Source: Trichobilharzia regenti
Lineage: Eukaryota; Platyhelminthes; Trematoda; Strigeidida; Schistosomatidae
Length of the DNA: 64,000 nt
Assembly: GCA_944472135.2 (NCBI GenBank)
Contig: OX235265.1
Location: forward strand, 1,118,501 to 1,182,500
Reading direction: 5' to 3'
A model generated the notes under the pieces. That model worked only from the letters and a program-made list of their open reading frames with translations, searched no databases and had not been told where the DNA came from. Shown piece after piece: positions 22,436 to 34,164 of the stretch (position 1 is its first letter; each line of letters begins with the position of its first letter). The position numbers and the translations under genes were made by a program.

Positions 22436-22640
22436 AGTTATTAGATAGTTGGAGGCAATCGTCCACAGGAAGCCTTGCCTGACCTAGGTTTCGTGCTATT
22501 TGGCGCTCACCAGTCAGCAATGCGTATCTGCAAACCTGAAGGGATTCATTTGCCTTCTGAGACTCGAACCGACGTCACCCAGTGCTGCCCGCAGGCAGAG
22601 ACGTTACCACTGAGCTATTCGGGCTGGCTCGCGATTGACC
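22436..22640 (-). mobile_element. tRNA-derived SINE family D
   Basis: On the minus strand GCCCGAATAGCTCAGTGGTA has a strong tRNA-like box A region and GGTTCGAGTCTC a box B about 55 bases later. A non-tRNA body follows (plus strand GGAAGCCTTGCCTGACCTAG). It lacks a foldable tRNA acceptor stem, so it is a tRNA-headed SINE. Only one copy is seen in the window. Confidence 0.65.
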
Positions 22641-22671
22641 TCCTGTAGGACTGTAGTGGATACTTTGATTG

Positions 22672-22853
22672 CACACTAGTAACTAGTGTGACATGTCTAG
22701 TCCTTTCTTTTGGTGTAGACTGAGTTCTATCAGTCAGGTTTGAAATGTGACCACCATTCTAAGTAGCTCGTCACCACAACGCAAACCTGACTGATAGAAT
22801 TCAGTGTGCCTTAAAGAAAGGACTAGACACGTCACACCAATGACTAGTGTCCA
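22672..22853. repeat. Inverted repeat, arms of about 75 bp
   Basis: ACTAGTGTGACATGTCTAGTCC ... TCTATCAGTCAGGTTTG (split here for brevity) in the left arm at 22672-22752 is matched inverted at 22780-22853 (CAAACCTGACTGATAGA ... GGACTAGACACGTCACAC). The loop is about 28 bp. It could be a small foldback transposon or a cruciform-forming relic beside the family D SINE. Confidence 0.85.
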
Positions 22854-23139
22854 ATCAAGATAAAAAATTTAGTTGAGTGTCAATTTGACAAGTGTGAATA
22901 TGGTTTGAAAATATGCAAAAGGAACATATGAGAGTGATAATAGTGAATTAATTATTAACGCAAAAACAAACTAGAAAGTAAAATTGAAACTTTTTTAAAA
23001 TTAAATTTTTTACAGGGAACAACTAGTGAAGAGGTTAAGACCAAGGTTGAACTGTATACACAGTTCATGGTTGTATTGATGAATTGCCAGCGCTCCACTA
23101 TACCAGTACTAAAACCACAAAATTACGAATATGCGAGAA

Positions 23140-23500
23140 TAACTGAGCCATTTTTCTCTATGCTAATTACACAGTAAGTCGTAGGTTTCACGTTCTACGC
23201 TATCTTTATCACACAGAACGTGGGTGAGCGGGTCAACACAGGGTATCGCTGACATAAGGATAAAACTTGGGCACTGTAACAGAGTATCAAGTGAGTACCT
23301 TGATATGATTATGAGCAATAAATTTTGCTCGAAACCTGGTCATCACAATGAGACGTTACCAAAACAATTTTATCCGTTAAAGGTGTCGTTGAGTTTCTGT
23401 ACTTGGTTATACGAGCATATTCTCTTTTATAATGACTTCTAGTTCTACCTAGCTGATAAGATAACAGATGAGGAGAGTTTTGAATAGAGGGTCAAGTGTT
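23140..23500 (-). mobile_element. CR1-like LINE C-terminal part split by PLE repeat
   Basis: 23140-23240 and 23385-23500 match the LINE at 29450-29640 on the minus strand (AATTACACAGTAAGTCGTAG; TATACGAGCATATTCTC; TTCTACCTAGCTGATAAGAT). Between them, about 23245-23385, lies a family 2 PLE terminal piece (ATGAGCAATAAATTTTGCTC). The PLE piece inserted into the older LINE. Confidence 0.65.
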
Positions 23501-23509
23501 TAGTGGCAG

Positions 23510-24045
23510 TTAGACAATATGGATTTAGCTTTTACGAGTTTGACCATGGATTGATATCAGTTAGAGAACCATTGAAAACCAGAAACAGGGAGTACTGGAC
23601 AGCCAGCTGTTTCATCTTAGCCTGGAATCACCACACGGGGTACGAACTCGCGACCTTCCGGTTACAAGGCTAGCAAACTCGTATATCATTCAGCCACTGG
23701 GACCCGATTCAGTGCCTGTCTCATGAATTCTAACTTCTACCAATTCATGATTTAGTGCGACCACCAACCAATGTCATCGGCGGGACATACATCCTCACAT
23801 GTGACATCTGGATGGACCTCACTAGTCAGGACGTCTCACTAGAACTGCGTTCTATAACAGGTCACTACCGGGCATCTGATTAATTTTCAAGAGTTCGTTT
23901 GTAAGGATTAGATTTACTTTTACGAGTTTGACCACGGATTGATATCAGTTAGAGAACCATAGATGAAACAGCAGCTGTCCAGTACTCCCTGATTGGTTTC
24001 TAATGGTTCTCTAACTAATATCAATCCATGATCAACTCGTGAATA
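23510..24045. mobile_element. SINE family C: one minus copy plus a foldback of 3' halves
   Basis: 23520-23880 is a minus-strand family C unit with head GGTCCCAGTGGCTGAATG (box A) and TTCGTACC near box B; its ribozyme region retains GAAACAGCTG but not CTGAAGA. 23900-24045 is a second pair: a minus 3' half (GGTTCTCTAACTGATATCAA) directly joined to a plus 3' half (GATGAAACAGCAGCTGTCC...GGTTCTCTAACTAATATC), forming a hairpin with its turn at the ribozyme region. Confidence 0.75.
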
Positions 24046-24369
24046 GCATATGATCAAAACATAAGATGAGTGAAATGTTGTCAAAACAGGAGAGAAGCTA
24101 AAATATTCGAATATGATAACATAAAGTGAAACAAAATAAAATAAAAATGGGATATGGAATAAAAGCTCTGATGTTCATTCTGGAGTTTTAACCATCGTCA
24201 TCTAATACTGAAATCAGAGGCGTTTCCTGGGACTTATTGGAAGGCATATATGATCTCCGGAAGAAGTGTAATAGATGCATTATAGAAGGTTGTATGAAGT
24301 TTACTTGTGCGTTCTTTGTCTATGTGATCACCTCCAATACAGGTAGTATAAACAGAGAATTTCTCCTAC

Positions 24370-24775
24370 TTACTCGGATAGATATAGTTTTGTTTTCACG
24401 AGTTGATCACAGATTCATATCTCTTAGACAAGCATTGAAAACCAGGGACTCCTGGATAGGTACTGTTTCGTCCTAGTTTGGGACACTTCATCAGTACGTA
24501 CCCACCACGGAGGGTTCGATCCCAGGTAATTCTGGTTACAAGGCGAGCTCGTATACCATTAAGCCACTGGGACCCCATCCAATGGCCTACGAATTCTAAC
24601 TTTTGCCAATTCACGACATAACGTGACCCCAGCCAATGTCTTCAGCGAGTATTTTTCCTCACACCCAACCTGCTGCACCCTACTGGTCACGACTTCCCAC
24701 TGGAACCCCAGGTAACTATCTACCTGAATAAGGCCAGTCGCCAGTGAGCATCTCATTGATATTCAAGTGTTGGTT
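24370..24775 (-). mobile_element. SINE family C, near full-length
   Basis: Full layout on the minus strand: 5' block (CCTTATTCAGGTAGATAG), head GTCCCAGTGGCTTAATGG (box A), CTGGGATCGAACCC (box B), the ribozyme region with CTGATGA, GTGTCC..GGAC and GAAA, then CCAGGAGTCCCTGGTTTTC and the 3' body. A 3-base insertion between CTGATGA and stem II breaks the ribozyme core. This is one of the two most complete copies (the other is 30602). Confidence 0.85.
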
Positions 24776-24925
24776 TGTAGGGATTTGACTGGTTACAGGA
24801 TTTTCATCATGATCTGACATTAGTTAGAGAACCATTGGAAAGCCTGGGAGTATCGGACAGCTGTTTCTGCAGTCCTAGTTCAGGACTTTTCAGCAGTACG
24901 CACCCACCACAGAGGGTTCTTGAAT
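24776..24925 (-). mobile_element. SINE family C, 5'-truncated
   Basis: Minus-strand copy starting just after box B. The ribozyme region has GTACTG, CTGAAAA, GTCC..GGAC, a TGCA insert, GAAACAGCTGTC. The core has one base change and one insertion. Confidence 0.78.
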
Positions 24926-25200
24926 ATATTCAAATTCGTTTTGTAAGAAGTCATCCGTACATATCTTTCTTGCTCTGCTCGTAAGACATTCCACAACAGT
25001 TCTTCTATATTTAATGGGCACGTAACTTAGGATGTGTGTGTGTATTGTCCTGTGAATGTGCTTTTTTTCTATACACGCTTCTCCCAAGTGACCCATCTTC
25101 TCGCCTACTTAGCAAGACATCAAGGAAATGTAGTTTATTCTCCTGCTCGTCTTCACAAGTGAAATTAAGCAACAATTCGTCTATTGCAGGAGGGAACAAT
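24926..25200 (-). pseudogene. PLE RT palm/thumb fragment
   Basis: Two overlapping minus frames: NKLHFLDVLLSRREDGSLG and SVYRKK from 25199 down, then after a frameshift YVPIKYRRTVVECLTSRARK and FLQNEFEYI. These match the segment after YVDD in the 50063 PLE (FLDVAIKRLEDGSLQRSIYRK; RRICSAEKLEEEF). A family C SINE is attached at its 3' side (24925). Confidence 0.85.
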
Positions 25201-25224
25201 TAAATATGTATATACGAAAGCAGA

Positions 25225-26350
25225 TAACTCCCGCTCACATTAAAAATAAACAATGGTAACTAACTAAGAGTTACGCATCTTATCCAACAGTTGTACGACA
25301 ATGCTGAATGCCAAGTAATTCACAACGGGAAGCTTATGGACGCCTTCGAAGTGAGGACGCGAGTGAGGCAAGCTGGCTGTTTACTATCACTAATGATCTT
25401 CCTGATTGCAGTAGATTGGATAATGCGACAGACAGACAGCGGTGGGCTATGAGGAAACAGGCATAAAATGGACTAACACAAAAACAGACTTGGAGTATCT
25501 GGACTTCGCCGATGATATATGTCTGATTTCCCACAAACTGGAAGATATGCAAGTGAAAAGCAACAAGTTGGCATTAGAAGAAGCATCCAGAGAAGATAGG
25601 ACTTCACGTGAACATAGAGAAAACAGAAGTAGGTGATGAAGATTCCTGGGCGACACCACCAACAGCAACAACAACAACAGACAGCAATCAGCCAGCATAA
25701 ATGGGAGGAATATAAAAGAAGAAACCTCCTTTACCTACCTACCTGGTAAGCATCGTTTCAACTACAGGCGGATGAAACTGACGAGGATACCAAGGCAGCG
25801 AGAATCGGGAAAGCAGGACAAGCCTTCATTACTCTCAAGTCTGTGTGGAGGAGATGAACAGCACTCAGCATCAAAAATAACATCCGGATTTTCAACTCCA
25901 ATGTGAAGTCAGTCAGTGCTAATATACGGATCAGACACTTGGCCAGAGCGTCATGAAGAGCACCTCAAACAAACTACAGACCTTCATTAACAGTTGTCTT
26001 CCCTTAATACTCAAGATCAGATGGCTGGCCAGAGTAGATCAGCATCAGCAATGAGCGAACCAACCCAGCAGGAACCGTCTGTGCAATAAATAGGCAGGAA
26101 GAAATGGAGATGGATTAGATTGACCATACTCTGAGGAAACAAGCCATCAAGTGAGTGACATCACTAGACAAGCCATCACTCAAGTGGAACCAGAAAAGTA
26201 AGTGGCGAGTTGGTCGTCAGTGCGATGGTGGGATGACTTGGAGGAGGTCATGAGAAGAGGAGATGAAAGCATATTGGCAGAAAAGCGAACGCAGTGGAGA
26301 CGCATGGCGGAAGCCCTATGTTCCTCTAGGAATCAAAAGATATTATAATA
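25225..26350 (+). pseudogene. RTE (SR2-like) LINE, RT C-half to 3' end
   Basis: Plus-strand pieces: DAFEVRTRVRQ and LIAVDWIM (motif B region), LEYLDFADDICLISHKLED (motif C with FADD intact), then frameshifted C-terminus (KAGQAFITLKSVWRR, KNNIRIFNSNVKS, WRWIRLT) and the end GTTCCTCTAGGAATCAAAAG followed by TAATAATAA. It lacks the endonuclease and the N-half of the RT. Confidence 0.88.
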
Positions 26351-27137
26351 ATAAAAACAATAACTAACTAAGTGACTAACTAGGATGCAGTTTTTTGTTA
26401 CCCCGGACAATTGTTAGACCCAATTAAAATATTATACATTGGTAATAATTATGATAATTGTTATAATGTTCACTATTATCAGTCATATGACCGTGGAGAA
26501 TAACCTTAACAGAGAGAGAAAGAGGGCGAGATAGAGAGAGATAGAAGGAGAGATGGTGAAACAAGAAATAAACTAGAAAAATAATAAGAATTCTAATAAC
26601 ATTAATGAAAGAGGTCACACGATTTTAAAAAATTATGTTGTTTCTTTTCTCAATTGATTGTTAAGCAAACAAAATAACAAAGGTCAACTAAAAGAGAAAA
26701 GTTGCAAAGAAACATGAATAATGATGATGATGGTGATAATGATGATGATAATAATAACAGTAAAAAGAAGAAGAAGAAAGGGAATAGTGATAAAACTTTC
26801 TCTATATAAAGGAAATTTATTTAACTGGGGAAAACAATATGGCTTCAGGGTAGATAGATGGTATAATAATTAAAATAAAAGATAAAACAAGAACAGGAAC
26901 AGCAGAGAAATACAGAAAGGCAGGAAGTGAAAAAGAAAGGAAAAGAAACAATTGGAAGAATGATTGATTGGTTGACTGACTGACTGACATGTGTAGTGAG
27001 AAGCAAGTCAGGCGGGCGGGGTGCTAAAAGTAAAAAGGTGGCTGATGTGGAAAGCCATCCAACAAACATCCCCTATTAAGTAGTATATCCTTCCCTCTCT
27101 CTTTTTCTAAGGTTAGTTTAATAGAACTTATAATAAT
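26351..27137. other. Low-complexity AT- and GA-rich DNA
   Basis: It contains GAGAGA-rich (26510-26550) and GATGAT/AATAAT-rich (26720-26780) tracts. ORFs on the minus strand here are simple-sequence artefacts. Confidence 0.5.
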
Positions 27138-29040
27138 TAATCTACTTTATTCTAAAAACAGACAGTACTTATAATACAGAATGGAATTCTCAGCATTTGT
27201 CACATCTTGCATCTGATTTACTTAAAATATAAATAAAATTAAAAATTAAAACAAAAGTAACCAGAGGAATTTGTTCACGTTTACGGTATAAAATCAAAAA
27301 TATTCGAAGTTTGCATTGAGAATATTAAATGCAATAATGATAATAATAATAATAACAGTGAGTTTGTTTCAAACAGTATAGTCGATTCATTTTAGAGATT
27401 TTAACATGTTACTATAAAGTATTGAATCTAATTTTCTCTTAGCATAGCCTGGTGAACGGTAAAACAAAAAATAACCGCTATAACACAACTTAAATGATGT
27501 CTACACTTATGAGAAAATAAGTGGAAGGATTATAAATATGAGAATTATTATTGTATCCTTTAGTTCCTAGAGGAACATAGGGCTTCAGCTGCGCACCTCC
27601 ATTGCCTTCTGTTTTCTGACAACTTTTTCACCCCGCTCCAGGTCTGTCCACATGCTTTCATCTCCTCCTCGCATGACCTCCTCCAAGTCACCCCACCATC
27701 GCACTGACGACCAACTCGCCGCCTCCCTTTCGGGTTCCACTCGAGCGATGGCTTGTCTAGTGGTGTCACTTGATGGTTTCCTCAGCGTATGGCCAATCCA
27801 TCTCCATTTCTTTCTGCCTATTTGTTTCACAATCGATTCCTGATTGGTTCGCTCATCGGCAGAGATCCCTGTGGCTGATCTACTCTGGTCAGCCATCTCA
27901 TCTTGAGTGGTATTGAGCGAGGACAACTGTTAATGAAGGTCTGTAGTTTGTTTGAGGTGCTCTTCATGACGCTCTGGACAAGTGTCTGATCCGTATAGTA
28001 GCACTGACTGACTTCACATTGGAGTTGAAAATCCGGATGTTATTTTTGATGCTGATTAGTGCTGCTGACCTACACACAGATTTGAGAGTAATGAAAGCTT
28101 GTCTTGCTTTCCCGATGCTCGCTGCTTTGATGTCCTCGTCAGTTCCGCCTGTAGTTGAAACAATGCTTCTCAGGTAGGTGAAGGAGGCTGTTTCTTTCAG
28201 GTTCCTCCCATTCATGCTGGCTGATTGTTGTCTGTTGTTATTGTTGCTGTTGATGTTGGCTAGGAATCTTCACCACCTCTGTTTTATCTATGTTCACTTG
28301 AAGTCCTATCTTTGATGCTTCTTCTGCCAACTTGTTACTTTTCACTTGCAAAGTTCTGAAATGACTTCTTGTTTTACCTGGGGAGAATCAGGCTGAAAAC
28401 TGCGGATAAAGTAGGGATGCTCACAGTCTGACAAGATTCCTTTAGCAAATTTGTCTCATGACATCAAGTGCCTATCCGTGTCAATGTCAACGATATGGTC
28501 CAATGGGATACCACTCGTTCTACTGACAGTCTTCAGAGTTCTACGAAGTAATAATAAGGGTGAACAGTAAAGAAGAATAGGTAAGATGCACAATTTGACA
28601 AACTGTTAGAGGAGGAGTGGTTGAGTTATGCCTGAGTGCCTTAACTTCTTAATGTAAAAAATCAGACGAAATATTCTTTTAGAAATCTCTAAGACATGAG
28701 AAGACCAGGATAGATCATAAGAAAGAATTAATCCAAGATACTTAACATCAAACTTGGTTCCTATATCAGTGTCATAAATTTTGTAACGGTCATAGGAACC
28801 AACAGCTCCATCACTTAACTTTCTTTTACATCAGAAATTGAAATTAACAGTTTGACATTTGGAAGGATTTAGTTTAAGGCCATTAATACACAAAGACCAT
28901 TTTCTGACTCCTGATAGAAAGCTGTTCATTTTAATAAAGACCAGGTGGGAGTTAACTGACATTGTAGTAGTTAGATCATCGGTATACTTGACAAAGTTCA
29001 TTTCATCAGTGTTAACAGGACAAGGGTTGATTGACACTTA
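27138..29040 (-). mobile_element. CR1-like LINE interrupted by an RTE element
   Basis: The 3' end and UTR are at 27138-27535 (plus strand ACTTTATTCTAAAAACAGAC; TGGAATTCTCAGCATTTG) and the coding part at 28360-29040, with NFVKYTDDLTT (motif C, YTDD), GLKLNPSKCQTVNF, then in other frames DLSWSSH, KKLRHSGITQPLLLQF and GILSD.EHP. The RTE copy at 27540-28355 sits between the two, in the ORF C-terminus. It is frameshifted throughout. Confidence 0.75.
27540..28355 (-). pseudogene. RTE LINE C-terminus and 3' end, young-looking
   Basis: Minus-strand frames 28215-27964 (KETASFTYLRSIVSTTGG, AFITLKSVCRSAALI) and 27926-27560 ([30 protein letters not shown], ending EALCSSRN) form the RTE C-terminus with only one clear frame break. 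It ends with the RTE terminus GTTCCTCTAGGAACTAAAGG. It is close in sequence to the fragment at 61013-61332, so both may derive from one recently active subfamily. Confidence 0.88.
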
Positions 29041-29094
29041 CCAAAGTTTAAACTAGAATAATAACAGTAGTAAAAATCAATAAAATGCAAATAT

Positions 29095-30190
29095 TTTTTT
29101 AAATAAATAAATAAATTTTTGCTTTATTCCAAAAACAGTACTAATGATACAGCAAGGAATTTTCAGCATTCAGTACAATATTGCATCTAATTTACTCAAA
29201 AACGACCACAACAAAAAAAATTAAAAATACACATTACATAATAATAATAATGATGATCAAACGAATGTTATAGCAGCTACATAGCAAAATACTGTATGCA
29301 ATACGGAGAAAAATATGCATAAGGTACAAAATTGTAGTAATAATAGTAATACCAACTAAAATAAAGTAGCAGAGTAACAATTAAACGATAGAAAGTGTGA
29401 CACCATAAAATACAGAAAGATGAACGATAAAAGGGTCGATTCACTGTGCTAATTACATAATAACTTGTAAGTTTCACGTCTGACAGAGCCTTTGTCACAT
29501 AAAGTACGGGCTGAATAGGGTATTGTAGAATTTCTATACTTAGTGGTACGAGCATATAACTTTTAATATTGACTTCTCGTCCTACCTGATGAGATACAAG
29601 GGGACAGGTGTGAATAAAAGGGGTGCAGAGGGTCTGACAGTATAGCATTTGCCCATTTTGTACAGGAATTTATATGCCTCTAGACTATAGTATTAGCGAG
29701 CTCACGCAGTGGCAGACCACAAGCTCTACTCACAGCATTTAATACTCTTCGTAATATGATGTAGTCTTTTTTTTGAGAAACCCAGGAAAGATTAATGGAG
29801 AACAATAGAGTACAATAGGTAAAATACAGGAGTTTAAAAATTGCAAAACTAAAGATTGGTTGATACCTGATTGTCTTAACTTTTTACTGTAGAAGGTAAG
29901 ACGAAACATTTTCTTAGAGATAGATAAGATATGGGATGACCATGAAAGGTCAGAGGAAAAAACTAGTCCAAGGTATTTAATACTTGATTTGGTTTCAATT
30001 TCCGTGCCATCTATGCTACAGGCATCATGCGAGCTAACTAGTTTAAGTAAGTCACGCCGATGCTTGAAAGTAAGGTCAAGTGCCTGACATTTGGAAGGAT
30101 TTAATATAAGACCATTTGACTTAGACCACTTATCGATGTCCAACAGAAAGCTATTAAATTGATCGATTAGATCAAAGTACATCTTTAAAA
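29095..30190 (-). pseudogene. CR1-like LINE, RT C-part to 3' end
   Basis: The 147-codon frame 30182-29739 reads QFNSFLLDIDKWSKSNGLIL, NPSKCQALDLTF, KYLGLVFSSDLSWSSHILSI, KKLRQSGINQSLVLQF and ILPIVLYCSPLIFPGF, which is the region after RT motif C. Past a frameshift come HPFYSHLSPCISSGRTRS and ARTTKYRNSTIPY. The 3' end (plus strand TTGCTTTATTCCAAAAACAG, TGGAATTTTCAGCATTC-like) lies at 29105-29190. The 5' half is missing. Confidence 0.88.
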
Positions 30191-30369
30191 CAGTAAAAAA
30201 CTAATTGAGGAATGATTTTATTTAATGAAGCCTAGAACGCTGACGAAATAGTGCGTATATATATAATGTGCAGCATTTTCTGTAGAGTTTTTTGCATCAT
30301 ATTTTCCCTTCTTCCAAGATTTTCAATTTCCAAGATTTGATTTTTTTCTTCAAATATTGGTTTTTGTAG

Positions 30370-30600
30370 GGATTTTTTGTGATTGTTTGGAGGATTTCAT
30401 CATGAGCTGACATCAGTTAGAGGACTATTGGAAAACCAGCGGGGAGTACTGGACGGCTAGCTGTTTCGTCAGCCTAGTTTGAGACACTTCGGCATTACTC
30501 AATCACCATGGCTCGAGCCCAGGACCTTCTGATGTGAGTACATGATGAAATACTCCAACCAATAAAGAAAAACACTAAATCCCTACAAAAATTCATCTGA
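30370..30600 (-). mobile_element. SINE family C, 5'-truncated minus copy
   Basis: The ribozyme region reads CCGAAGT, GTCTC..GGC, GACGAAACAGC, GTC, CAGTACTCC. GAAA and the stem I 3' strand are intact and the CTGAAGA box has two changes. It faces the plus copy at 30602. Confidence 0.75.
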
Positions 30601-30601
30601 T

Positions 30602-30965
30602 GCTCACTGGCACTAGGCCTATTCAGGCAGTTAGTTAACCGGGGTTCTAGTTAAAAGCCGTGAGCAGTAGGGTACAGCAGGTTGAAGGTGAGGCAGTAAA
30701 TCAGTGAAGGAGACATTTTAAAGTGGTCGCGCTATGTCATACGTCAGTTGGCATAAGTTAGAATTCATGCACTGGCCATTTGATCGGTTCCCATTGAATG
30801 TCTGAATGGTCTATGAGCTCACTAGCCTTGTAACCAAAAGGTACTGAAGCGTCTGAAGCACTAAGACTAGAGAAACAGCTGTCCAGTACTCCCTGCTCGT
30901 TTTCCAATGATTCTCTAACTGATGTCAGCTCATGATGAAATCCTCCAACCAAAAGACTTGATTGA
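30602..30965 (+). mobile_element. SINE family C, full-length plus copy
   Basis: It has the 5' block GATGCTCACTGGC and CCTATTCAGGCAGTTAG, the head near TTGAATGTCTGAATGG (worn box A), CTAGCCTTGTAACC, then a shortened ribozyme region (CTGAAGC, GAGAAACAGCTGTC, CAGTACTCC) and the 3' body TTTTCCAATGATTCTC ... CATGATGAAATCC. Box B is deleted, so this copy is unlikely to be transcribed from its own promoter. Confidence 0.8.
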
Positions 30966-31539
30966 CAGTAGATGGTGTGTGACGAAACAGTACTATCTCA
31001 CCTGGAAGTCAAAACAATCCATTATGATGATGATATGTCTTCTTTGTTACTTTCAAGAAATACACGACATAATTATGTTGAATGTCAATTATAAAAGGTT
31101 CAAGATATGTATTTTGTGAAGCGATGGATACCACTGAGGAGAATGGTCATCTCACCTGCCCTGGGATAAGCTACCATCCATCCAGGCTAATGCCTACTTC
31201 TCATGTTTAGTAGAAACATGTGGAACTGCAGATTGTAAATGTCTTAAATACTGGCCAGAGTAGAGATAGATTTAAACAAACACTGAATAATAGAAATTAT
31301 TTGGAATATATACTGATGAAGGTTTTCCATGAGAACTACATACACACAGACATACATACTACTGCGACTACAATCAGGAAACGAACCTATGACCATCAGG
31401 TAACACATCCATGCTAGCTGATTATTCATACACTATGACCAGTGGAATTCACTCCACATTCTTAAATATCAAATGCTTGACTCATCCTTTATACAAAAAT
31501 TGATTTATCATATATATGTCATTTCGTCACGAACAAACT
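30966..31539. other. No recognised feature
   Basis: A stretch of about 570 bp with small incidental ORFs on both strands. No motif is recognised. Confidence 0.4.
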
Positions 31540-31745
31540 CATTAGTGAGAAAAATCATTGAAAACCAGTTAGGAGAAATGTATAGCTGTTTCATCCTAGT
31601 ATTTTCCAGGTCTCTCCATCGGTGACAACCCACTACCACACCAGAAGTCGGAACTGGTGACTTCAGTTTACTTAGAACCAAGCCTCTTGGTCGTTTAGCT
31701 GATTGAGCTGGTGGGATATAATGATTCGGAGAGTTCTATCTTTGA
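31540..31745 (-). mobile_element. SINE family C, old minus copy
   Basis: Diverged but ordered matches: plus strand ATTGAAAACCAGTTAGGAG, TAGCTGTTTCATCCTAGT, CCCACTACCACACCAG, and a worn head TTTAGCTGATTGAGCTGGTG. Confidence 0.6.
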
Positions 31746-31754
31746 TAATAATAA

Positions 31755-32120
31755 TAATAGCTTTGCATGGATGATTTCATCATGAGTCGACATTAGTTAG
31801 ATAACCATTGAAAACCTGGGAGTACTGGACAGCCTAGTTTAGGACTGTTCATTAGTACGCACTCATCCCACCACCTGTGTTTGAACCCAGGACCCTCTGG
31901 TTACAAGGTTAGCGAGCTAGCTCGTAGACGATTAAGCCACTCACTGAGACCTGATCCAATGGCTAACCAGCCCATGAATTCTAACTTCTGCCAATTCATG
32001 ACATAGCGTGACCACTTCGGAATGTCATCTTCGATGAGTTAATGCCTCATCTTCAACCTTCTGTACCCTAGTAGTCACGGCTTCTCACCAGAACCACAGG
32101 TTAACTGCCTGAACAGGCAC
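31755..32120 (-). mobile_element. SINE family C, near full-length with ribozyme deletion
   Basis: Head (plus strand GATTAAGCCACTCACTGAGA), box B GGGTTCAAACAC and both flanking blocks are present. In the ribozyme the GAAA-stem III segment is deleted (GTCCTAAACTAGG joins directly to CTGTCCAGTACTCC). The 5' block reads GACTGTGCCTGTTCAGGC on the minus strand. Confidence 0.8.
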
Positions 32121-32121
32121 A

Positions 32122-33020
32122 GTCGCTAGCTTTATTCCAAACAGTATTTTTCTGGGTACAAATATAGAATTTCCAACATGTTGTACAGTACACTCTTGCA
32201 TCTAACTTTCTTATTACAGGGCATTTAGATCGATAATATTGTTCGATATGAACATGAATATAAAACTAAATTCAGTGAAAATATCAACATTAATATAAAA
32301 ATGGGATAAATAGGGTCGTTTACTTAGAGTTCCTCAGTAAGTTGGTAGTGTCTCCTGGCTTACACACCTTTCTCATTACATTAAATGTGAGCCTATCAAA
32401 TAAGGTATCGTAGAGTTTTTAATACTTAGTCCTTCGAGCATATAATCTTCTATATTTATTTTATTTATTTTTTATTTTTTATTACATCTTGATTCCACAC
32501 CGTATCCTCGGTACAAGTATGGAATTTTCAGCATGGATATCGGTAGCCCAAATTTTGCAGGCCAACCATAGATATCAGGTGCGCGTCGACAGGGGATCGA
32601 ACCTTGGACGATGTGCATGGTCCGCAAGAGTCCTAACCACTGTGCCACCGACGCACACAAACTTGTTGCCTCCAGTTCTACCTATCTGATGAGATGTGAG
32701 GAGAGAGATCTAAATAGAGGATGCTCAGGGTCTGACAAGATAACAGTCGCTAATTTTTTGCAGGAGTCCATATGTCTGTCTACAACAGTATTAAAAAGTT
32801 GGTCTAGCTTTGCTTCACTCATTCCAGAGAACGGCTTTGAGCGCCCATCACAGTATAACAGAGTCTTTCCCAGGCAGCCCAGAAAAGGTTAAGGTGTGAG
32901 GGAAGGAATCAACAAACTTAGAAAGTAGAAACTGAGGTCGATACCAGATTGTCTTAACTTCCTTATATAGAATGTTAAACGATATATCTTTCTGGGAACT
33001 TTGTTAACTCATGTATGATT
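32122..33020 (-). mobile_element. CR1-like LINE C-terminus and 3' end, split by a SINE
   Basis: The 3' end at 32122-32210 (plus strand TAGCTTTATTCCAAACAGTA; AGAATTTCCAACATG), the UTR, and ORF C-terminus relics at 32660-33010 match the order in 29095-30190 (TTCTACCTATCTGATGAGAT; AGGTTAAGGTGTGAGG; TTGTCTTAACTTCC). The SINE B copy at 32461 is inserted in the same orientation. Confidence 0.75.
32461..32655 (-). mobile_element. SINE family B, copy 3 (nested in LINE)
   Basis: Complete minus-strand copy: head GTGCGTCGGTGGCACAGTGG, box B GGTTCGATCCC, GACGCGCACCTGATATC, GGGCTACCGATATCC, tail TGTGGAATCAAGATGTAAT and an AAAATAAA tract (plus strand TTATTTTATTTATTTTT). It is the cleanest family B copy with family B at 35849. 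Confidence 0.85.
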
Positions 33021-33054
33021 TTGTGTCGACCTGAACCAATGCATTATATGAGCA

Positions 33055-33400
33055 TCGATCAATTTTATACCTTGACGGAGTGGGCCCCAGTGGTTAGTAT
33101 TACTTCTCACTACACAGCTTGAGGATATCCATCCAATAGTCAGTATATAAGCTGGATGGTACCTGATGAGGGTAGGGTTATATCATGTACATGCTGACAG
33201 ACTTAGAATGCTGAGGTCATCCAATTGAATTAGCCAAGTATCTGCATAGTCAACAAGCTTCTTCTCGTAACCTAAATATTCCAGGTTAGATCTCTGGTAG
33301 TTGCAGAAATCGTAGGTGCACACTCCTGAAGAGTCCCAACAACATAAGATGAAGCAGCTGTGCCTAGTTTTAAATGAACTCTATTACTGATGCATTGGTT
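33055..33400 (+). mobile_element. Possible divergent tRNA-headed SINE with hammerhead remnant
   Basis: The head GGGCCCCAGTGGTTAGTATT resembles box A. Near the end it has CTGAAGA, GTCCCAACAACATAAGAT, GAAG and CAGCTGTGCC, the same order as family C but with GAAA mutated. The body differs from family C. It may be an older relative. Confidence 0.45.
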
Positions 33401-34164
33401 GCTTTCTGATGAAATTAAAATACATCAAAATGGTTGATTGATTTGTAAAAGTTTAAATCACAATAATTGCATCAAAAATCAATAAAGTTAATATATGCAT
33501 AGATTGACAAAATCAAAGTTCATCTTTGTTATAAGAAGATACCATCTTTAAGTATACGCATACAAGGGATGATGATGGTGATGATATACATCAATTGATA
33601 CAACCACACAAACATACAAATGTACTGTGTATAGTCAATCAGAAAGCAAAGCCATTTCTTCTTCGGCTACTTCTTCTTCATTCTTTAGAAAAATCAATCA
33701 ATACTATCTATCACATACTTTTAAAATTGAAATTTGAAATTTGAATATTTTTAAAAATATTTTTTTATATCAAATTTAAATAAATGTTATTCTTTGTACT
33801 TATTATACCACTACTACTCTATTTTGTTAAAGTGCTAATCAAAGTTTACTTTTCAAAATGACTGACTGATTGATTGACCGACTGATTGATCGATCGATCG
33901 ATTGATTTTACTTGATTCTTTTGGCGTTTGTGTTTGAAGTCATTCGTCGAACTCACCTGCTCACACTGTATGTAAATTTGAATTTGAAAAATTATTTAAA
34001 AGTCAGCTGATTTATTCAAAAAATTCGCAAATACCTTATCTTTCAAAAGTGACACCACACTCATACCAATAATCTATACTTTGATGGTATAATCACTTTC
34101 AAACATAAAATGGTTACATTTGTAAAATCTCAGAGAAATTAAATGAAATTAAAATGACAGAGTT
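33401..34164. other. No recognised element; AT-rich, GATT-rich patch
   Basis: A short GATC/GATT repeat lies at 33860-33905. Otherwise AT-rich with no coding signal. Confidence 0.45.

Noticed and set aside
22560..22635. Possible tRNA gene (minus strand, box A and B good)
   Set aside because: No matching acceptor stem, and the homologous layout continues into a non-tRNA SINE body.
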